Assembly (NCBI RefSeq): GCF_028372415.1
Contig: NC_092877.1
Location: 250,991,510 to 251,055,509 of the forward strand
Source of the DNA: Notamacropus eugenii
Taxonomy: Eukaryota > Chordata > Mammalia > Diprotodontia > Macropodidae
DNA length: 64,000 bases
Direction: 5' to 3'
The translations under genes and the position numbers were made by a program. Of the stretch, positions 11,991-23,515 are shown one piece after another (within the stretch, counting starts at the first letter, position 1; each line of letters begins with the position of its first letter). The notes beneath the pieces were generated by a model that saw nothing but the letters and a program-made list of their open reading frames with translations, was not told where the DNA came from and searched no databases.

Positions 11991-13914
11991 TTCAATTTAT
12001 TAAATATTTTTTGCATCTACTGTGGGCAGATTTAGATTCCCAACTACAAAATGTACTTAAAAACACATAGAATCTCTCAAGACATGTGTGTCTATGTGTT
12101 TGGCGATGTGGAATGAATCTCTCCATTGACAGAGCAAATATTTATTTATACTTACATCCACTAACTTTTCATGTTTTTTGAAACAAGGGAAATTTTTCTC
12201 TTGAGCTACATGGTATCAAAATTTAAGAAGTGATTAAGTTTAATTTTCCATATGTTTAATTTATATCATAATGAAATTTAACAGAGAATATACGTGTCAA
12301 CTTACCACTGGTACAAGTAACTGCCTCTGATGCCAGGGTCACCTAGTTTATCTCAATTCCTTGTAGCCAGGATGCTTCAAATTTCCACCATTAAAACCCT
12401 TCTTTTGCATTTATGAACCCCTCCCCCCATTTCTAGCAGTTCCTCCCATTGAAATGGACATTTGTGGCCTATAAGACTGAATATTAATCTATTTATTTCC
12501 AGTAATATTTAAATTTGGATTAATTTTTTTTTATTAGATAAGAGAATACTTTTGTGAAGAAATAATGCAGAAAGAAGGGAAGTTTTTATTGGAAAGGGTA
12601 TGCAGGAAATACCTGGGACAAAGAACTCTTTTCGTTCTCCAGGATAATATGCTAGTTAGCCTGGAAACTCTGGGTAGCTGCAGGGAGTAGCAAAAGAAGG
12701 AACACTGACCTCTAAAAAGAAGGAAGAGAGATAGTCTAGGAAACACTTTTTATCTATGTCCCAATTTTGCCTAAAACAATCTCTTTGCGTGTATACATCT
12801 GAATTCTTTCTATTTTTCAGCCATATATTCAAATAGATGCAACTTTTGTGCCTCAGCCTCTGACAAAATCTTCCACATCTATATAGTTTTTAAAAACAAT
12901 TCCAAAGATTCAGAACACTTGGATACTTTTATCCTCCCACTTCTTTAAATATGCAAAAATGACAAAAACAACAAAACAAGATGATGGCTAGCATGCTGAG
13001 AAAAGCTTTACACAAATTATGCTCTAGACAAAAATAGGCAAAATTCTCCTCTATTTAGGGACTATTAACATAAAACAAGTTTCACAGATTTGTACTTGGA
13101 CAAAAGAATGATTCACTTGCAACTTCTTTTGGTCTCTGCTATGTATGTGTTTTTCCTGGATTGTATTTAACAGTATAAAATACAACTTAAATCATAATTT
13201 TCATAGGGCTTTTTCAACTTAGGCTATTAAGCAAATTTTTATTTGAGGCAAACACTCTGCCTGTTTCTGGGTTATGGCTCTCCAATGACTGCAGGGAAAT
13301 GAACTTGAAGTAGTGCCAATTTCTTACTGGTATGGTTAAAAAAAAAACCCAACACATTTGAGTAATAGGCATACTTCCATGAAACTAAATCTAATTAAAG
13401 CGTTGTCAGCCAGGACAAGCCCTGGCTTGATCTATAAAGTCAGATAACAACAGATTTACAGAGCTGAACAATGTCAGGTAGGTGTTAAATCCTTACTGAA
13501 TATTGACTGAGATCAGGAATGAGGTCCTTCATTTTCTGTAAGTGTTTATTTACTTATTTGATTATTTTAAAGTGTCTATTGTGTAAAAATTTGTCCTTCT
13601 TGTATGGGTATGAAAACGTAATTGGTTTCTCTTCTAGTATCTAGAACTTAAAAGCAAGGGTCTAGGTAATAAATAGTATAGATTATCAATCTAGATAGAG
13701 AAGAATGTAATTTATACAGAGAAGAGAGGACATACATAGATATGAATCACTTTTGTTTCCAAAAATAAGAATTCAATAGTTATATTCCCTATGGAAACTA
13801 TGTCCAATTTTATGTTCATCTATATAAAGTTTTCAACATAGAGTGGTCATTTGAAATACATAATATCACATGTGAATTCCCATGTTATGCATCACATATT
13901 TCAATTAAATTCTA
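11991..13914. other. near-unique sequence
   Basis: No repeat family is recognised over about 1.9 kb. A less AT-rich patch near 13,395-13,480 might be conserved non-coding sequence, but that is only an impression. No supported coding frame. Confidence 0.35.
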
Positions 13915-14560
13915 GAAGTATTTATTAACTTTCTAATATATGCTAAGCATTACAGAAAAAAAGATAAAAATGAAACAGTTTAGCTGTTGCTTTCAAAGTT
14001 CCTTTATTTTTCTGGGAGAAAACATGTAAGAAGTTAAATTAGAAAGCATTATAAAAAGTAACAAGGCAGAGGATACTAACAATTGGGGCAATCAGGAAAT
14101 GACTCTTCTAGGATGAGGCTCAAAAGTAGACCCTAAAAAGACACTTTGGTTCCTGAAAGGGAATATAAGACGAGGGGGAGTATTCCAGGTCTAGCCTCAT
14201 GTATTCATGGGCACAGAGAGAGGACATGGATTGCTGAGTATTGGAAAGAGCACGTAGAACTATTCAACAAGAAATGATGAAGCAACAGTTCTACATAATC
14301 AATTTGGAAAGATAGGTTAGAACCAGATTTTTCAGGTCTTTTAATACCAAAAAAATCTTTATTTTATCCTTGAGGTACTTGGAAGTCCCTGAAGTTCTTC
14401 AGCAGTAGAGTTAAATGGACATATTTAAGAGTATCACATTGAAAGCTGTATGAATGATAAAATGGATAGAATGGATGTAAAACTGAATGTTGAGAGGACC
14501 AGTGGGAAGCTTTATCATAGTGAAGACAAGAAATGTTGATTGCTACACAGGTGTATTCTT
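13915..14560 (+). mobile_element. ancient unclassified mammalian repeat, copy 4
   Basis: This copy runs from the front ('tatgctaagcattacag') through 'gggggagtattccaggtcta' to 'cttggaagtccctgaag' and 'tagagttaaatggacat'. It is the clearest partner for aligning the other copies at 2.9, 6.5, 10.6 and 49.5 kb. Confidence 0.45.
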
Positions 14561-15107
14561 GAAAAGGGCTGTACCTACAGTGTCCGGCCTGGCAATTACT
14601 TTTGAGGTGTGGTGATGATTGTGAGTAGGGCTAGCCTATGTGAATGATTTGATTTTTTAAGTGTATTATACAATTCATGGGCATATGAGAGATACATTGA
14701 TCCATTAGTGAAGATTTCAAATAAAGGGTAGAGAAAAGGTAATTACTTATTTGTTTATTGCTGCATCAGTGCAGATGAAGAATATTCTTAGGTTTCAGGT
14801 AGTATGGGCAGGGCTACAAGCTTCTATGAGGGAGCACAGGTCTGTCTTATCAAGGTAGAAAGCAGTTCAGTTGGCTCCTGCTTGGATTTAGATCTGGCTC
14901 AAATGAAGAACTAGACTTCCAGCAGTAGTAGTAAATGTGTTGTTGGCATCAGCAAATGAATAAATCGAGAAGAATCTGGGTACTTCTTATCTGTCTCTCT
15001 CTATCCCCAACCCTTAGGAAATTTCTGTTGGTGTGAGAAGAAAAGAGGCATCCACTGAGATTCTCTCCTGATATCCAAGTCCAAAGTCCCAGAATGGTAA
15101 TGGTATC
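14561..15107. other. unannotated sequence
   Basis: No repeat or gene is recognised between the ancient repeat and the MITE. The CT-rich stretch at 14,985-15,010 and short minus-strand frames carry no motif. Confidence 0.35.
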
Positions 15108-15301
15108 CAGGGGTGGGGTCCTCTGAACTTGAAGCCACACTTGGCCCTTTAGGTCCTCAATTGCAGCCTTTTGATTGAATCCAGACTTCACAGAAGGAAT
15201 CCCTTCAATGAAATGATTTGTACCTGGACTCAGTCAAAAGGATGTACCCAAGTACCAAGAAGGCCACATGTGACCTCAAGACTGTGGGTTCCCCACACCT
15301 G
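15108..15301 (+). mobile_element. fold-back hAT-type MITE
   Basis: The element starts with CAGGGGTGGGG and ends with CCCCACACCTG, inverted termini of hAT type. The two arms are imperfect inverted repeats along most of their length: 'ccttttgattgaatccaga' on the left pairs with 'tggactcagtcaaaagg' on the right, so the whole 194 bp could form a long hairpin. No transposase is encoded. The flanks do not show a clean 8-bp duplication, consistent with age. Confidence 0.7.
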
Positions 15302-17279
15302 GTTAGACACTAAAGAGAGGTTAAGGCTAAGGGCAAAGCCAGTTTTAAAACTTGGAGGGAGGTGAGAGGAAAGGTGTTGGTAGTGAAGTTCTTTTTACTT
15401 TTTCATGAACACCTCTGACTTTTCTCTCTATTTCTTTATTTATCACTTTAATTAGTTTTTAAATGTTGTATATATTTTGGGCATTGTTTAATTTTCATTT
15501 CTTTAAACATTATTATTTTTTCCTGTATTATTCTTCACTTCTAGGAGCATTGAATTGTTTTCTTTTATCTTTTGATACTCACACTTTGGATTGTTTTATT
15601 TTTTTTTGTTGGTTCTTATTATTCTTCAATGTGCATGTATGTGTGTTTGTGTGTTTGTGTGCATGCATGTGCATGCATATGTGTGTGTTCATCTTTTCTG
15701 GTTTTCCTGAAAGGTTTCCTTCTAATAAATTCTTTGCTTTTCTCTCTATAATATGTCTTTCCTCCTTCGATATGCATAACGGAAAGTCTCTTTCCCCTAT
15801 ACTTCTAGAAAATTATCCATAACTCGTAAAGTACTTGGGAATGTAAAAGTGCATATAAGTGTGTTATTCATCATCATCATCATTGTTGTCATCGTCATCA
15901 CTTTTGTTGTTATCTGCAATAGCATTATTGTTGTTATGTTTATTTTTTCTACTAATCCAAAACTTTTCTAGCCTAATACATATTCTGCTTTTAACCCTGA
16001 TTTCCTTTCTTTGGATTTCATCTTCCTGTTTGTTCTCTGTGACCTAGTCAAAATCAGCTCTTTGTGCAAGAATGAGGTACCTTAAGGGTTAGTGGTAGAG
16101 ATCTATGAATGACTCAGTAGGAGGTATTCCATTAGCAATATAAAATCACTCATTTGCTTTTAAGCAAAAGATATTGGAAAATTATTGAAGTTTGAAGTCA
16201 TAAAATTGTGTATTAAATGTGTTCTCTAATTGCATAATAAATAAGTTGTTAAATGAAATTTTGAAAGTATATCCAAATTTTTATTTTAATTCTTAAATCT
16301 TAGTACTCCTCAAAGTATGCCAGTTTCATAGACTGGACTTCAATTTCTTATGCATTTACACGTAAATTACTCATTTTGATAAAGCTACAACAATATCTTT
16401 GGACACTTTTAAATTAAATATATAATTTCTCTTACTTGTATAAGATTTTCTTTCTCTATGAGCTATCAGCAGCATGCAGATTGCTGGTTTTCTGCATTAT
16501 ATTTAATTAGTAATTTCCAGGTCACTCATAAACAAATGGGGTTAGGCATGCTTGTTTTTTAATTTTTAGCTCATTTTCAAATACATAAAATGATAGGTCC
16601 ATTCATGTTATTTTTTTATCTGAAAGTCACCCATCTTCTTCATTGTCTATTTTTTATTGCTAGCTAGATTTTATTCCAGTGCTATGCACAATCAATGGCT
16701 TTCCATTACTGTGACAAGGTCCTCCTTTATCCAACCTTCCAAAAGAATTTGGCCAAGTTTCAAGTGTTTCATGGTCTGCCCTTCACTTACACTTTCATAT
16801 ATTTGTGTCTCTGTATTAAGTGCACTTCACCATGAAGGTCAGTGTAACATAAAGAAATGAAGTAGAATTTAAAGAGAATTGCTACTGAAGACATTGTCTA
16901 AGGAACTTGTGTGACAAGATTAGAAAGAGAATATCAAGACAAAATATATTAAAAAAAGATAAGAAGAAAAACCTAATAATAATGATATTCTGAAGAGATT
17001 GCAGATATGGTTTTAAGACAATGAGGGAAAATAAAGATTTTAATCATGAGGCATTCTACCAACTTCTGAAAATGTTAATTGAAAGAAAAATTTAGTTAAT
17101 TTCTGAGAATACATACCTCATTGGATTGTTTTTTAATTTAATTGATGTGACAGAACATATGATTCAGCTACTTATTTTCATGTAGGACAATTCTAAATCA
17201 TGTCTTTCAATAATGTCCTTACAAGGGTCCCACACAATATTCTAATTCATATTTTTCTTGGAGATTTTGGATGGAGGAT
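15302..17279. other. mostly unannotated sequence with simple repeats
   Basis: Simple repeats occur at about 15,630-15,692 (TG/TGCA) and 15,866-15,905 (CAT/CATCGT units). The remainder is AT-rich with no recognised family. The T-rich open frames at 15,463-16,047 are compositional artefacts. Confidence 0.4.
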
Positions 17280-17963
17280 ATTTTATTTTATTTTCCTCTG
17301 TTTGCATGCTTTGGTGTTACTGGTCATCAAAGAAACATTCTACAGTCTGGTTCTTTTCCCAGTTTTTGCTCATTTCCCCAGCCATTTACTTGACTTTTGC
17401 GTTCTTTGTTAAGGTAGATCTGTGCTTCCAGTTGGAGTGGGTAATGTACTGTCAGCCGCTGGATTCCCCCACAGTCTGTGTGCCTAGATCTCCAGAAACA
17501 GTCTCTGCTACCACGCCTGCTGCTGCTGTGACTGTTGTGGGTTCCTTTGCCCCATTCTCCCTCTGCTCCCCTAGGGGACTGGGACTGGACCACTCCACTC
17601 TCTCACACTGGTCCCACAGGCTTTTTCCAGTGACCTTCCAATTTGTCCTTGGCGTTTTGGGGTCCTGAAGTCTGGAAACTGCCACAGGTGTGAGAGATTC
17701 AGTCTCCCCAAGGCCTGCTCAGGTCCTGTCTGGGCCAGCATGCCCAATGTTGTACTGCCCCCTGCCCCCTGTGTAGTGCGATACACACTTCCTGGTGACC
17801 TTTCAGGCTGACTTGGGCTGGAGATTTTTTTCACTCTGTCATTCTATGGGTTCTGCAGCTCCAGAATTTGTTTAGATCCATTTTTTGCAGGTACTGGGCT
17901 GGGCTTGGCAGAAGTGCTCTAGAAAGTCCTTGCTGTTACTCTGCCATCTTGACTCTACCCCTA
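17280..17963 (-). mobile_element. L1/half-L1 5' end fragment (antisense)
   Basis: Read on the minus strand, the element begins at about 17,963 with a GTCAAGATGGCAGAGTAAC-type 5' end, the same start motif as the copies near 44.1, 46.9 and 58.5 kb. It is followed by the GC-richer 5'UTR and the region just before and into ORF1 (the 'gtcaagtaaatggctgggga' stretch near 17,375-17,395). ORF1 beyond its N-terminus is missing. Long overlapping frames on both strands (17,258-17,834) are GC-driven artefacts of the 5'UTR. Confidence 0.75.
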
Positions 17964-18554
17964 CAATATGCTAGCACACATTCACATCAGCATCTTGATA
18001 TTATATACCAAAGCAGAATAATGTTTCATATCACTTCCCTATCAGAACATTTCGTGAAGAACATATTATTCATTGTATGTTATACATGAGAGAATCTTAA
18101 GCTTTGAAATGCATTCTTAAAATTATTGGAAAATTCATAATTTTATTTCTTTGATGACTGAAATATTTCATGTTTTCTTATAATCTTCCATATAATCTTA
18201 ACTGAAACCTCACAGCAACATGACAGTACTTCTATTTCTCCTCAATTAAGCAATCCAACATGCCACAGCACTGGATCCTAATTTTTCTTTTTTATGATTC
18301 CCACAGCACCCTTCTTCCCCATGCTGTCAACTAAGTATTTTAACTCTTATGTCATGCAAAAAAACCCCAACAATGATGAATGTTCTCCAAGAGGTGTCTT
18401 ATCTCATCTTTAACCACATCTCATATGGACCTGACATTATCTCTACCATCTCTTCTTTTATTTCTGTTTCTAAGGAAGAGACATGCTTTTCATATTCAAA
18501 ACTAATAAATCTACATGTACACATTAGTCCAATTCTTCCTGTCTTCTATGGTAG
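17964..18554. other. unannotated sequence
   Basis: No recognised repeat except a possible MIR scrap near 18,185-18,260. No coding support. Confidence 0.35.
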
Positions 18555-18700
18555 ATTGTCCCCCTTATCATCGTCTCATTTTACAAATGTGAATTCTGAG
18601 GTTTAGAGCAGGCAGCTAAAGAAATAGTAAGATGACTCCTTAAACCTAGGTCTTTTCTAAAATCAGAACTCTTTTCTACATATTGCTGCACTACAGTATT
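18555..18700 (-). mobile_element. MIR-type SINE (reverse, degraded)
   Basis: 'ctcattttacaaatgtgaat' followed by 'ctgaggtttagagcaggcag' and 'gcactacagtattt' resembles reversed MIR (consensus 'cccattttacagatgaggaaactgag'). Confidence 0.5.
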
Positions 18701-18704
18701 TTAA

Positions 18705-18905
18705 GTCATGTCCAAATATTGATGAATGCCTTTGGGGTTTTCTTGGCAAGGATACCAGAAGGTTTGCAATTTCTTTCTCTAGGTCATTTTCCAGATAAGG
18801 AAACAGCTAACAAGTGTCTGAGGCCATATTTGAACACAGAAAAATGAATCTGCATGATCCCAGGCCTGTTGTCCTATCTGTTATGCCACCTAGCTGAGCC
18901 TTATA
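18705..18905 (-). mobile_element. tRNA-derived marsupial SINE (WSINE-like), reverse
   Basis: The phrases 'tggggttttcttggcaa', 'ttgcaatttctttctct', 'ggtcattttccagataagga' and 'gccacctagctgagcc' occur in the order expected for a reversed WSINE/MAR1-type element. The sense orientation would start at 18,905 with the tRNA-like head. The same element type occurs in sense at 54.6-54.8 kb. Confidence 0.75.
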
Positions 18906-19164
18906 GACTATGTGATTACTGTCATACTGCATTTCTCTTCTTTTTAGCTAAATTATTTGAAAAATTTCATCTACACTTGGAATTTCTACTCTCCCTTCCT
19001 TAATTTCATCTATTAACTCTGTAATCTGGTTTCTAAACATTATTTAGCAGCAACTGCTTTTCTTTGGTATTGTTGAATACTTGCCTTCTTCTCCCAAATA
19101 CTATCTCCTCTGTGGGTTTTAATGTCAATTCTCTTTTTTATTTCCCCACAAACCTGCATCAACA

Positions 19165-19425
19165 GTCCTTCAAATGAAAGGGAATAAACATTTATTATGT
19201 ATTTATTATGTTCCAGGGTTGTAATAAGTACTTTACAAATATTATTTCATTTGATACTAATAACCTTCTAAGTCACTAACCATTACTATACCTCCTTTAG
19301 AGTTGAGGATTCTGATACACATGGAACTTAGGTAACAGGGTCATATGACTAGTAAGTGTTTAAAGGCTAAATCTGAACTCTATCCAGGGCTAGGGTTCTA
19401 CACATTGTACCTAATTGCTTTCTTC
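19165..19425 (-). mobile_element. MIR/THER-type SINE (reverse, nearly complete)
   Basis: This is one of the best preserved MIR-type SINEs here. 'aataaacatttattatgtat', 'aagtactttacaaatatta', 'tttcatttgatactaataac' and 'atatgactagtaagtgtt' follow the consensus in reverse, ending in the tRNA-like head near 19,420. Confidence 0.75.
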
Positions 19426-19659
19426 TTAATCACTATTGCTGGACTTTCTTCCATAGCATTCCCCTGAAACTGTGGGTGCTTCCCAACACTCTCAGCTAGG
19501 ACATTTGTTTTTGTTTTTGCTTTTTATTTTCTCTATCATTCATTATGTTGTTATAATCTTATCAGTTCAACTGTCATCTATGTGTAGTTGATATATCATA
19601 TATAGAGAGAAATATGACTAGTATGCTTCCTGAGCTCTGAACCATATCACCAACTGCAT

Positions 19660-21081
19660 ATTATCACTTAAAACTGTACAAGAGGAAGAATGAGATTATC
19701 AAGTAAAAGAAAGAAAAGATCAATAAATTAAAACTATAAAAATATGGAAAGAGTTGACAAAGAATAGATGGGGATTTGGAGTAAGAAAAAGAGTTCCAGT
19801 GGATATATGGTCTCACTATTGTAAAGCAAGTAACGTAAAGAAGGAAGAGACCAAAAATGCCCTAATTTAGAAAAGAAAATTGTTAAAGGAAATAAACAAC
19901 TAAAAATCTGATAATTTTAAATGTCAATAGATTAATTCAATCAAATATAAGTGATATTTTCAAAAAGAAACTAAAATCCTACTTCATGATCACTTCACAG
20001 ACAAAATGAAAGTCTGTAAATATGAGTAAGAGATTAAGTAATTTCAGCACTCACCAGGGTCTGACACCAACAACCCAAATAATGTGAAAAAATTCAATAA
20101 TAGCAGAGAAGGCTACTTCTTCACTTCTAAAGTTCTCACTCAGCAGCCCCTCCCAAACCAACCACCACATTGGAAAAGGACTGCCTAAGCCAGTAGACTG
20201 GTTTACAGTAGAAATCAGCTGTGGCCCTCTCCCTCCTGCCATTCAGGAAAACAAAAAGCAAAAGCTTACTCTGGCAGAGTCTGCCATGTCAAAGTACTCT
20301 GTTTTGTAGGGTGTTCTGTCAGCAAATTGTGGAACAGAGGACACTGAACTAGGATAGCAGTGTATTTCACACTCCACTAGGTGTGAGAGAAAAGGGTTTG
20401 ATTTTTAATTGTGCCCAGATCTGATCTTCTATAAACTCTTTGGACTGAAAGTGAAGTAGATGAAATATAGATTCTTCTTAGTGGAAGGAGCCTTAAACCT
20501 CTTTGCAATCTGACTCCTGGGATAAACACTAGCAAATAGGAAGAATAGGAAAGAGAGCAAAGAGGGGGGAAAGGAGAAAGAAGACTGAAACTGATCTCAG
20601 GAAGAATAAAATTTAAAGATTTTAAATATAAGCAGTTAAACCAACAAGAGAGATATTAATAAAGAACGGAATATCTAAACAATTTCAGCTATCTATTAAT
20701 AGATATTGTAAGACAAAGGGAAATGAGTCAATATCTGAAGAAGCATAGAGATCTGTGTATCATTCATAAGCATGGAATCATAGCAAAGTGGTCCTGAATG
20801 GTTCAAAAGAGAAATAAGAATTGTGAAAGAAAAATTTATGGCCTGTAGCAGGAATAATTAGCAGACTATAAAAACTTGAAATCATAGTGTTAAATATCAT
20901 GAAAAGAAAAATAAATAGAGGACAACTAATTGGGAATGCATCTATGAAAGACAATCTTGAAGGAGGGAATAATCTTCATGAAATAGCAATATTAAAGAAT
21001 TCATAGAGACAACGTGAGATTTATGTATTATGGAAGAATACAAATAAAAATTAGTATCTTAACACAAGAAATAATTCGAGA
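19660..21081 (+). mobile_element. old ORF1-only L1 (HAL1-like), 5' portion
   Basis: The region carries a long leader, then a degraded coiled-coil and RNA-binding part of an L1 ORF1-type frame. The conceptual peptide reads DNLERGNNLH… and ends in …TQEII at 21,061-21,076. The frame resumes at 31,836 with KEIIQEN…, so this is the left half of one element. A full L1 inserted at this point (see the paired 16-bp duplication). Many stops; no ORF2 of the same age is attached. Confidence 0.65.
21066..21081 (+). repeat. target-site duplication, left copy
   Basis: aagaaataattcgaga, matching 31,836-31,851 (aagaaataatacagga) at 13 of 16 positions. It lies immediately before the L1 5' end at 21,082 and repeats the interrupted HAL1-like codons, as a target-site duplication should. 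Confidence 0.7.
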
Positions 21082-22785
21082 TGAGGGGGAAGAGTCAAAA
21101 TGGCAAAGAGAAGCCAGAAATTACCTTGAACTCTCCCCAAATTCCTTAAAAAATAATGTTAAATCATGCCTGTAAAAGAACTGTGAAGCAGCAGAATCCA
21201 CAAGAAGATAGAGTGAAACAATTTTCCAATCCAAGATAATGTGGAAGGACTTCAGAAAATGTCTGTCTAATTGAGGTCAAAGGGGAGCAGAGGGAAGCAT
21301 AGGTGGTGTCTGGATAAGTCAATAAGGGGTTCTTAGCCACAGAACAGATCAGTAACTGAGGCCCCACAGTTCTGGCTTAGCAGACCCGTCGCATAGTTGG
21401 CCATCTGTGAATCCTCCAGCTCTAGCACAGCAGGCAAAGTGCCAGCCCCTGGAACCTGGGGTAGAATAGGCCCGACTAGGTTGGGCCACTGTAGTGCAAG
21501 GGACAAGCTTCAAGTCCTGGAAACTCAGAGACCATGGTACAGGCCAGTGACAAGTACTCTGACCTCCAGCAAAAGAAACTTTGGACAGAGCATTTAAAAA
21601 TGAGCAAAAAAGCAAAAAGAGCACTGATCACAGAGTGCTACTATAGTAATAGTAGGGAAGATCAAATCACAAACTCAGAAGAGGACAACATTGTCAAAAT
21701 GCTTACATGTGAAACCTCAAATGGGAATATAAAGTGGTCTGAAGCATAAAATCTCCTCTTGGAGGAGCTCAAAAAAGATATTAAAAATCAAGTAAGGGAA
21801 GTAGAAGAAAATTGAGAAAAAATGAGAACTGTGCAAGAAAATTATGAAAAAAGGATTAAACAGCTTGGAAAAGGTAGCATAAAAATTGACTAAGGAAAAA
21901 ATCTGCTAGAGAAAACGTCTTTAAAAATAAAATTGACCAAATACAAAGGAAGTACAAAAGCTAGTTGAAGAATATAGTTCCTTAAAAGCTAGAATTGAGC
22001 AAGTGGAAGCAAAGAACTCTATGAGACATCAAGAATTAAACAAAAGCAAAGGAATGAAAAAATAGAAGAAAATGTGAAACACTTCATGGAATAGAACAAC
22101 TGAAATGGAAAATAGATCCAGTACAGATAATTGAGAGATTATTAGACTACTTGAAAGCCATGAACAATAAAAAAGAGCCTGGATGCCATCTTTGAAGAAA
22201 TTATCAAGGAATACTGCCCTGATAACCTAGAACCACAGGGTAAAATAATCATTGAAAGATTCCACTGGTCATATCATAAAAGACATCCCAAAATGAAGAC
22301 TCCAAAGAATGTTGTAAGCAAATTCCAGGCCTATCAGGAGAAGGAGAAAATACTGCAAAAACTAGAAAGGAACAATTCAATCATCAAGCAGCCACAATCA
22401 AGATGTTATAGAAGTTAGCAGCTTCTACGTGAAAGGATCAAAGGGCTTGAGATATGATGTTCTGGCAGGTAAGAAAAGCTTGGTTTACAATAAAAAAATT
22501 AATTACCCAGAAAAAATGAGCATAATCTCTGAGGGGAAAAGTTAGACATTAAATGAAATGCCAGACTTTCAAATGTTCAGGATGAAAAGACCAGAGCCAA
22601 TAGAAAATCTGATTTTCAAATACAAAACTCAAGCGAAACACAAAAAGGTAAACAGGAAAGAAAAAATACTATTCAAAATGGTTAGACTGTTTACATCCCT
22701 ATGTAGGAAGATAACACTTGTACTTCTAGAGAACTGTATTTCTATTACAGCAGTTAGAAATAGTACAGCTAAGCTGTGTCTGTCT
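21082..22785 (+). mobile_element. full-length L1 (outer), 5'UTR and ORF1
   Basis: The 5' end shows the family's 'agagtcaaaatggcaaagag' start, followed by a 5'UTR. The ORF1 frame starts near 21,600 (MSKKAKRALITECYY…), with a coiled-coil-like part (21,750-22,100), the RNA-binding and C-terminal parts (22,150-22,680), then the first ~80 bp of the ORF1-ORF2 spacer. Frameshifts and stops are frequent. The element continues at about 27,176 after a younger insertion. ORF1 proteins are RNA chaperones that bind the L1 transcript. Confidence 0.8.
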
Positions 22786-23075
22786 TTGATTGTCCTTTGT
22801 TTTCAAAGAACACCATTACATCATAGAAATGATGACATGACTTGCACTTGACTTTGTTTTGAATGAGGGAGGGCTCTGCAAAGTCACCAGCTTCAATTTC
22901 CCCTCCTGAGCCATCTTGATCCAGTGACCAGATGTTCATCAGGATGACTTGAGAAGGCTCGGGATGCAATGGGAGACTGTGGCCTATTGAGGTAATTAGA
23001 CCTCTTTAAGAAGTAATCAGAGAATGACCCCTTTAGTTAGCAAAAGAAAAAAAAACAGTTAAATCAAGGTAGGAG
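22786..23075 (+). mobile_element. marsupial SINE (TTGTTCATCCTTC-head family)
   Basis: A 'tgtcctttgttttcaaagaa' head, 'gatgacatgacttgcac', 'gggctctgcaaagtcaccag' and 'gggatgcaatgggagac' follow the same order as the copies near 32.4, 35.4, 55.9 and 60.9 kb. The A-rich tail runs into the (GGAA)n tract. On the minus strand it leaves an open frame of ~66 codons that is also open in the 35.4-kb copy. That is a property of the SINE, not a gene. Confidence 0.7.
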
Positions 23076-23077
23076 AA

Positions 23078-23292
23078 AGAAAGGAAGGAAGGAAGGAAGG
23101 AAGGAAGGAAGGAAGGAAGGAAGGAAGGAAGGAAGGAAGGAAGGAAGGAAGGAAGGAAGGAAGGAAGAAAGGAAGGAGGGAAGGAAGGAAGGAAGGAAGA
23201 AAGAAAAAGGAAAGGAGGAAGGGAGGGAGGGAGGGATGAAAGAAAGAAAGAAAGAAGTAAAGAAAGAAATAAAGAAGGAAGGAAAGAAAGAA
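23078..23292 (+). repeat. (GGAA)n/(GAAA)n microsatellite
   Basis: A nearly pure GGAA core at 23,084-23,165 is followed by interrupted GGAA, GGGA and GAAA units. The reverse frame gives serine/phenylalanine/proline-rich nonsense peptides. GGAA is the core of ETS-factor sites, but no function is implied here. Confidence 0.95.
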
Positions 23293-23515
23293 ATCTGGTA
23301 CATAAACCCCAAGTTAACTTGGTATCCTCTGACCATTCAAATTTACCTTCCTTTGGAGAGGAGAAGAAAGGCAGCAGCCAGAAGGGAGCAAATGAGCTGA
23401 GTTACCCAGCTAACTGGGTCCCCTTTCAGGCAGCTCAGTCTACTCACAGGTCTATGTTCATCCTTCTTTTTTGAAGAAGACCATGACATCAGAGAAATGA
23501 TGAGAAAACAGGCAA
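23293..23515 (+). mobile_element. SINE-associated sequence with a second truncated SINE head
   Basis: After the microsatellite comes a non-L1 stretch, then a new SINE head ('gttcatccttctttttt', 'gaagaccatgacatcagaga') from 23,452. The head is cut off after about 60 bp where L1 5'UTR sequence begins. The whole block may be one compound repeat. Confidence 0.5.

Noticed and set aside
17258..17834. Overlapping frames of 77-136 codons on both strands near 17.3-17.8 kb as a gene
   Set aside because: They lie in a GC-richer L1 5'UTR, where stops are rare by composition. No domain, no splice context, and the same happens at 58.0-58.5 kb.
22769..22969. Similar ~66-codon frames at 22,769-22,969 (minus) and 35,383-35,586 (plus) as a conserved small protein family
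   Set aside because: Both are the same SINE read antisense to its own direction. The similarity reflects SINE ancestry, and other copies have stops.
23078..23292. Repeat array considered as CRISPR-like or satellite
   Set aside because: Units are 4 bp with no spacers. It is a plain microsatellite in a eukaryotic genome.
23064..23336. Proline/serine/phenylalanine repeat protein on the minus strand
   Set aside because: It is the reverse translation of the (GGAA)n tract.
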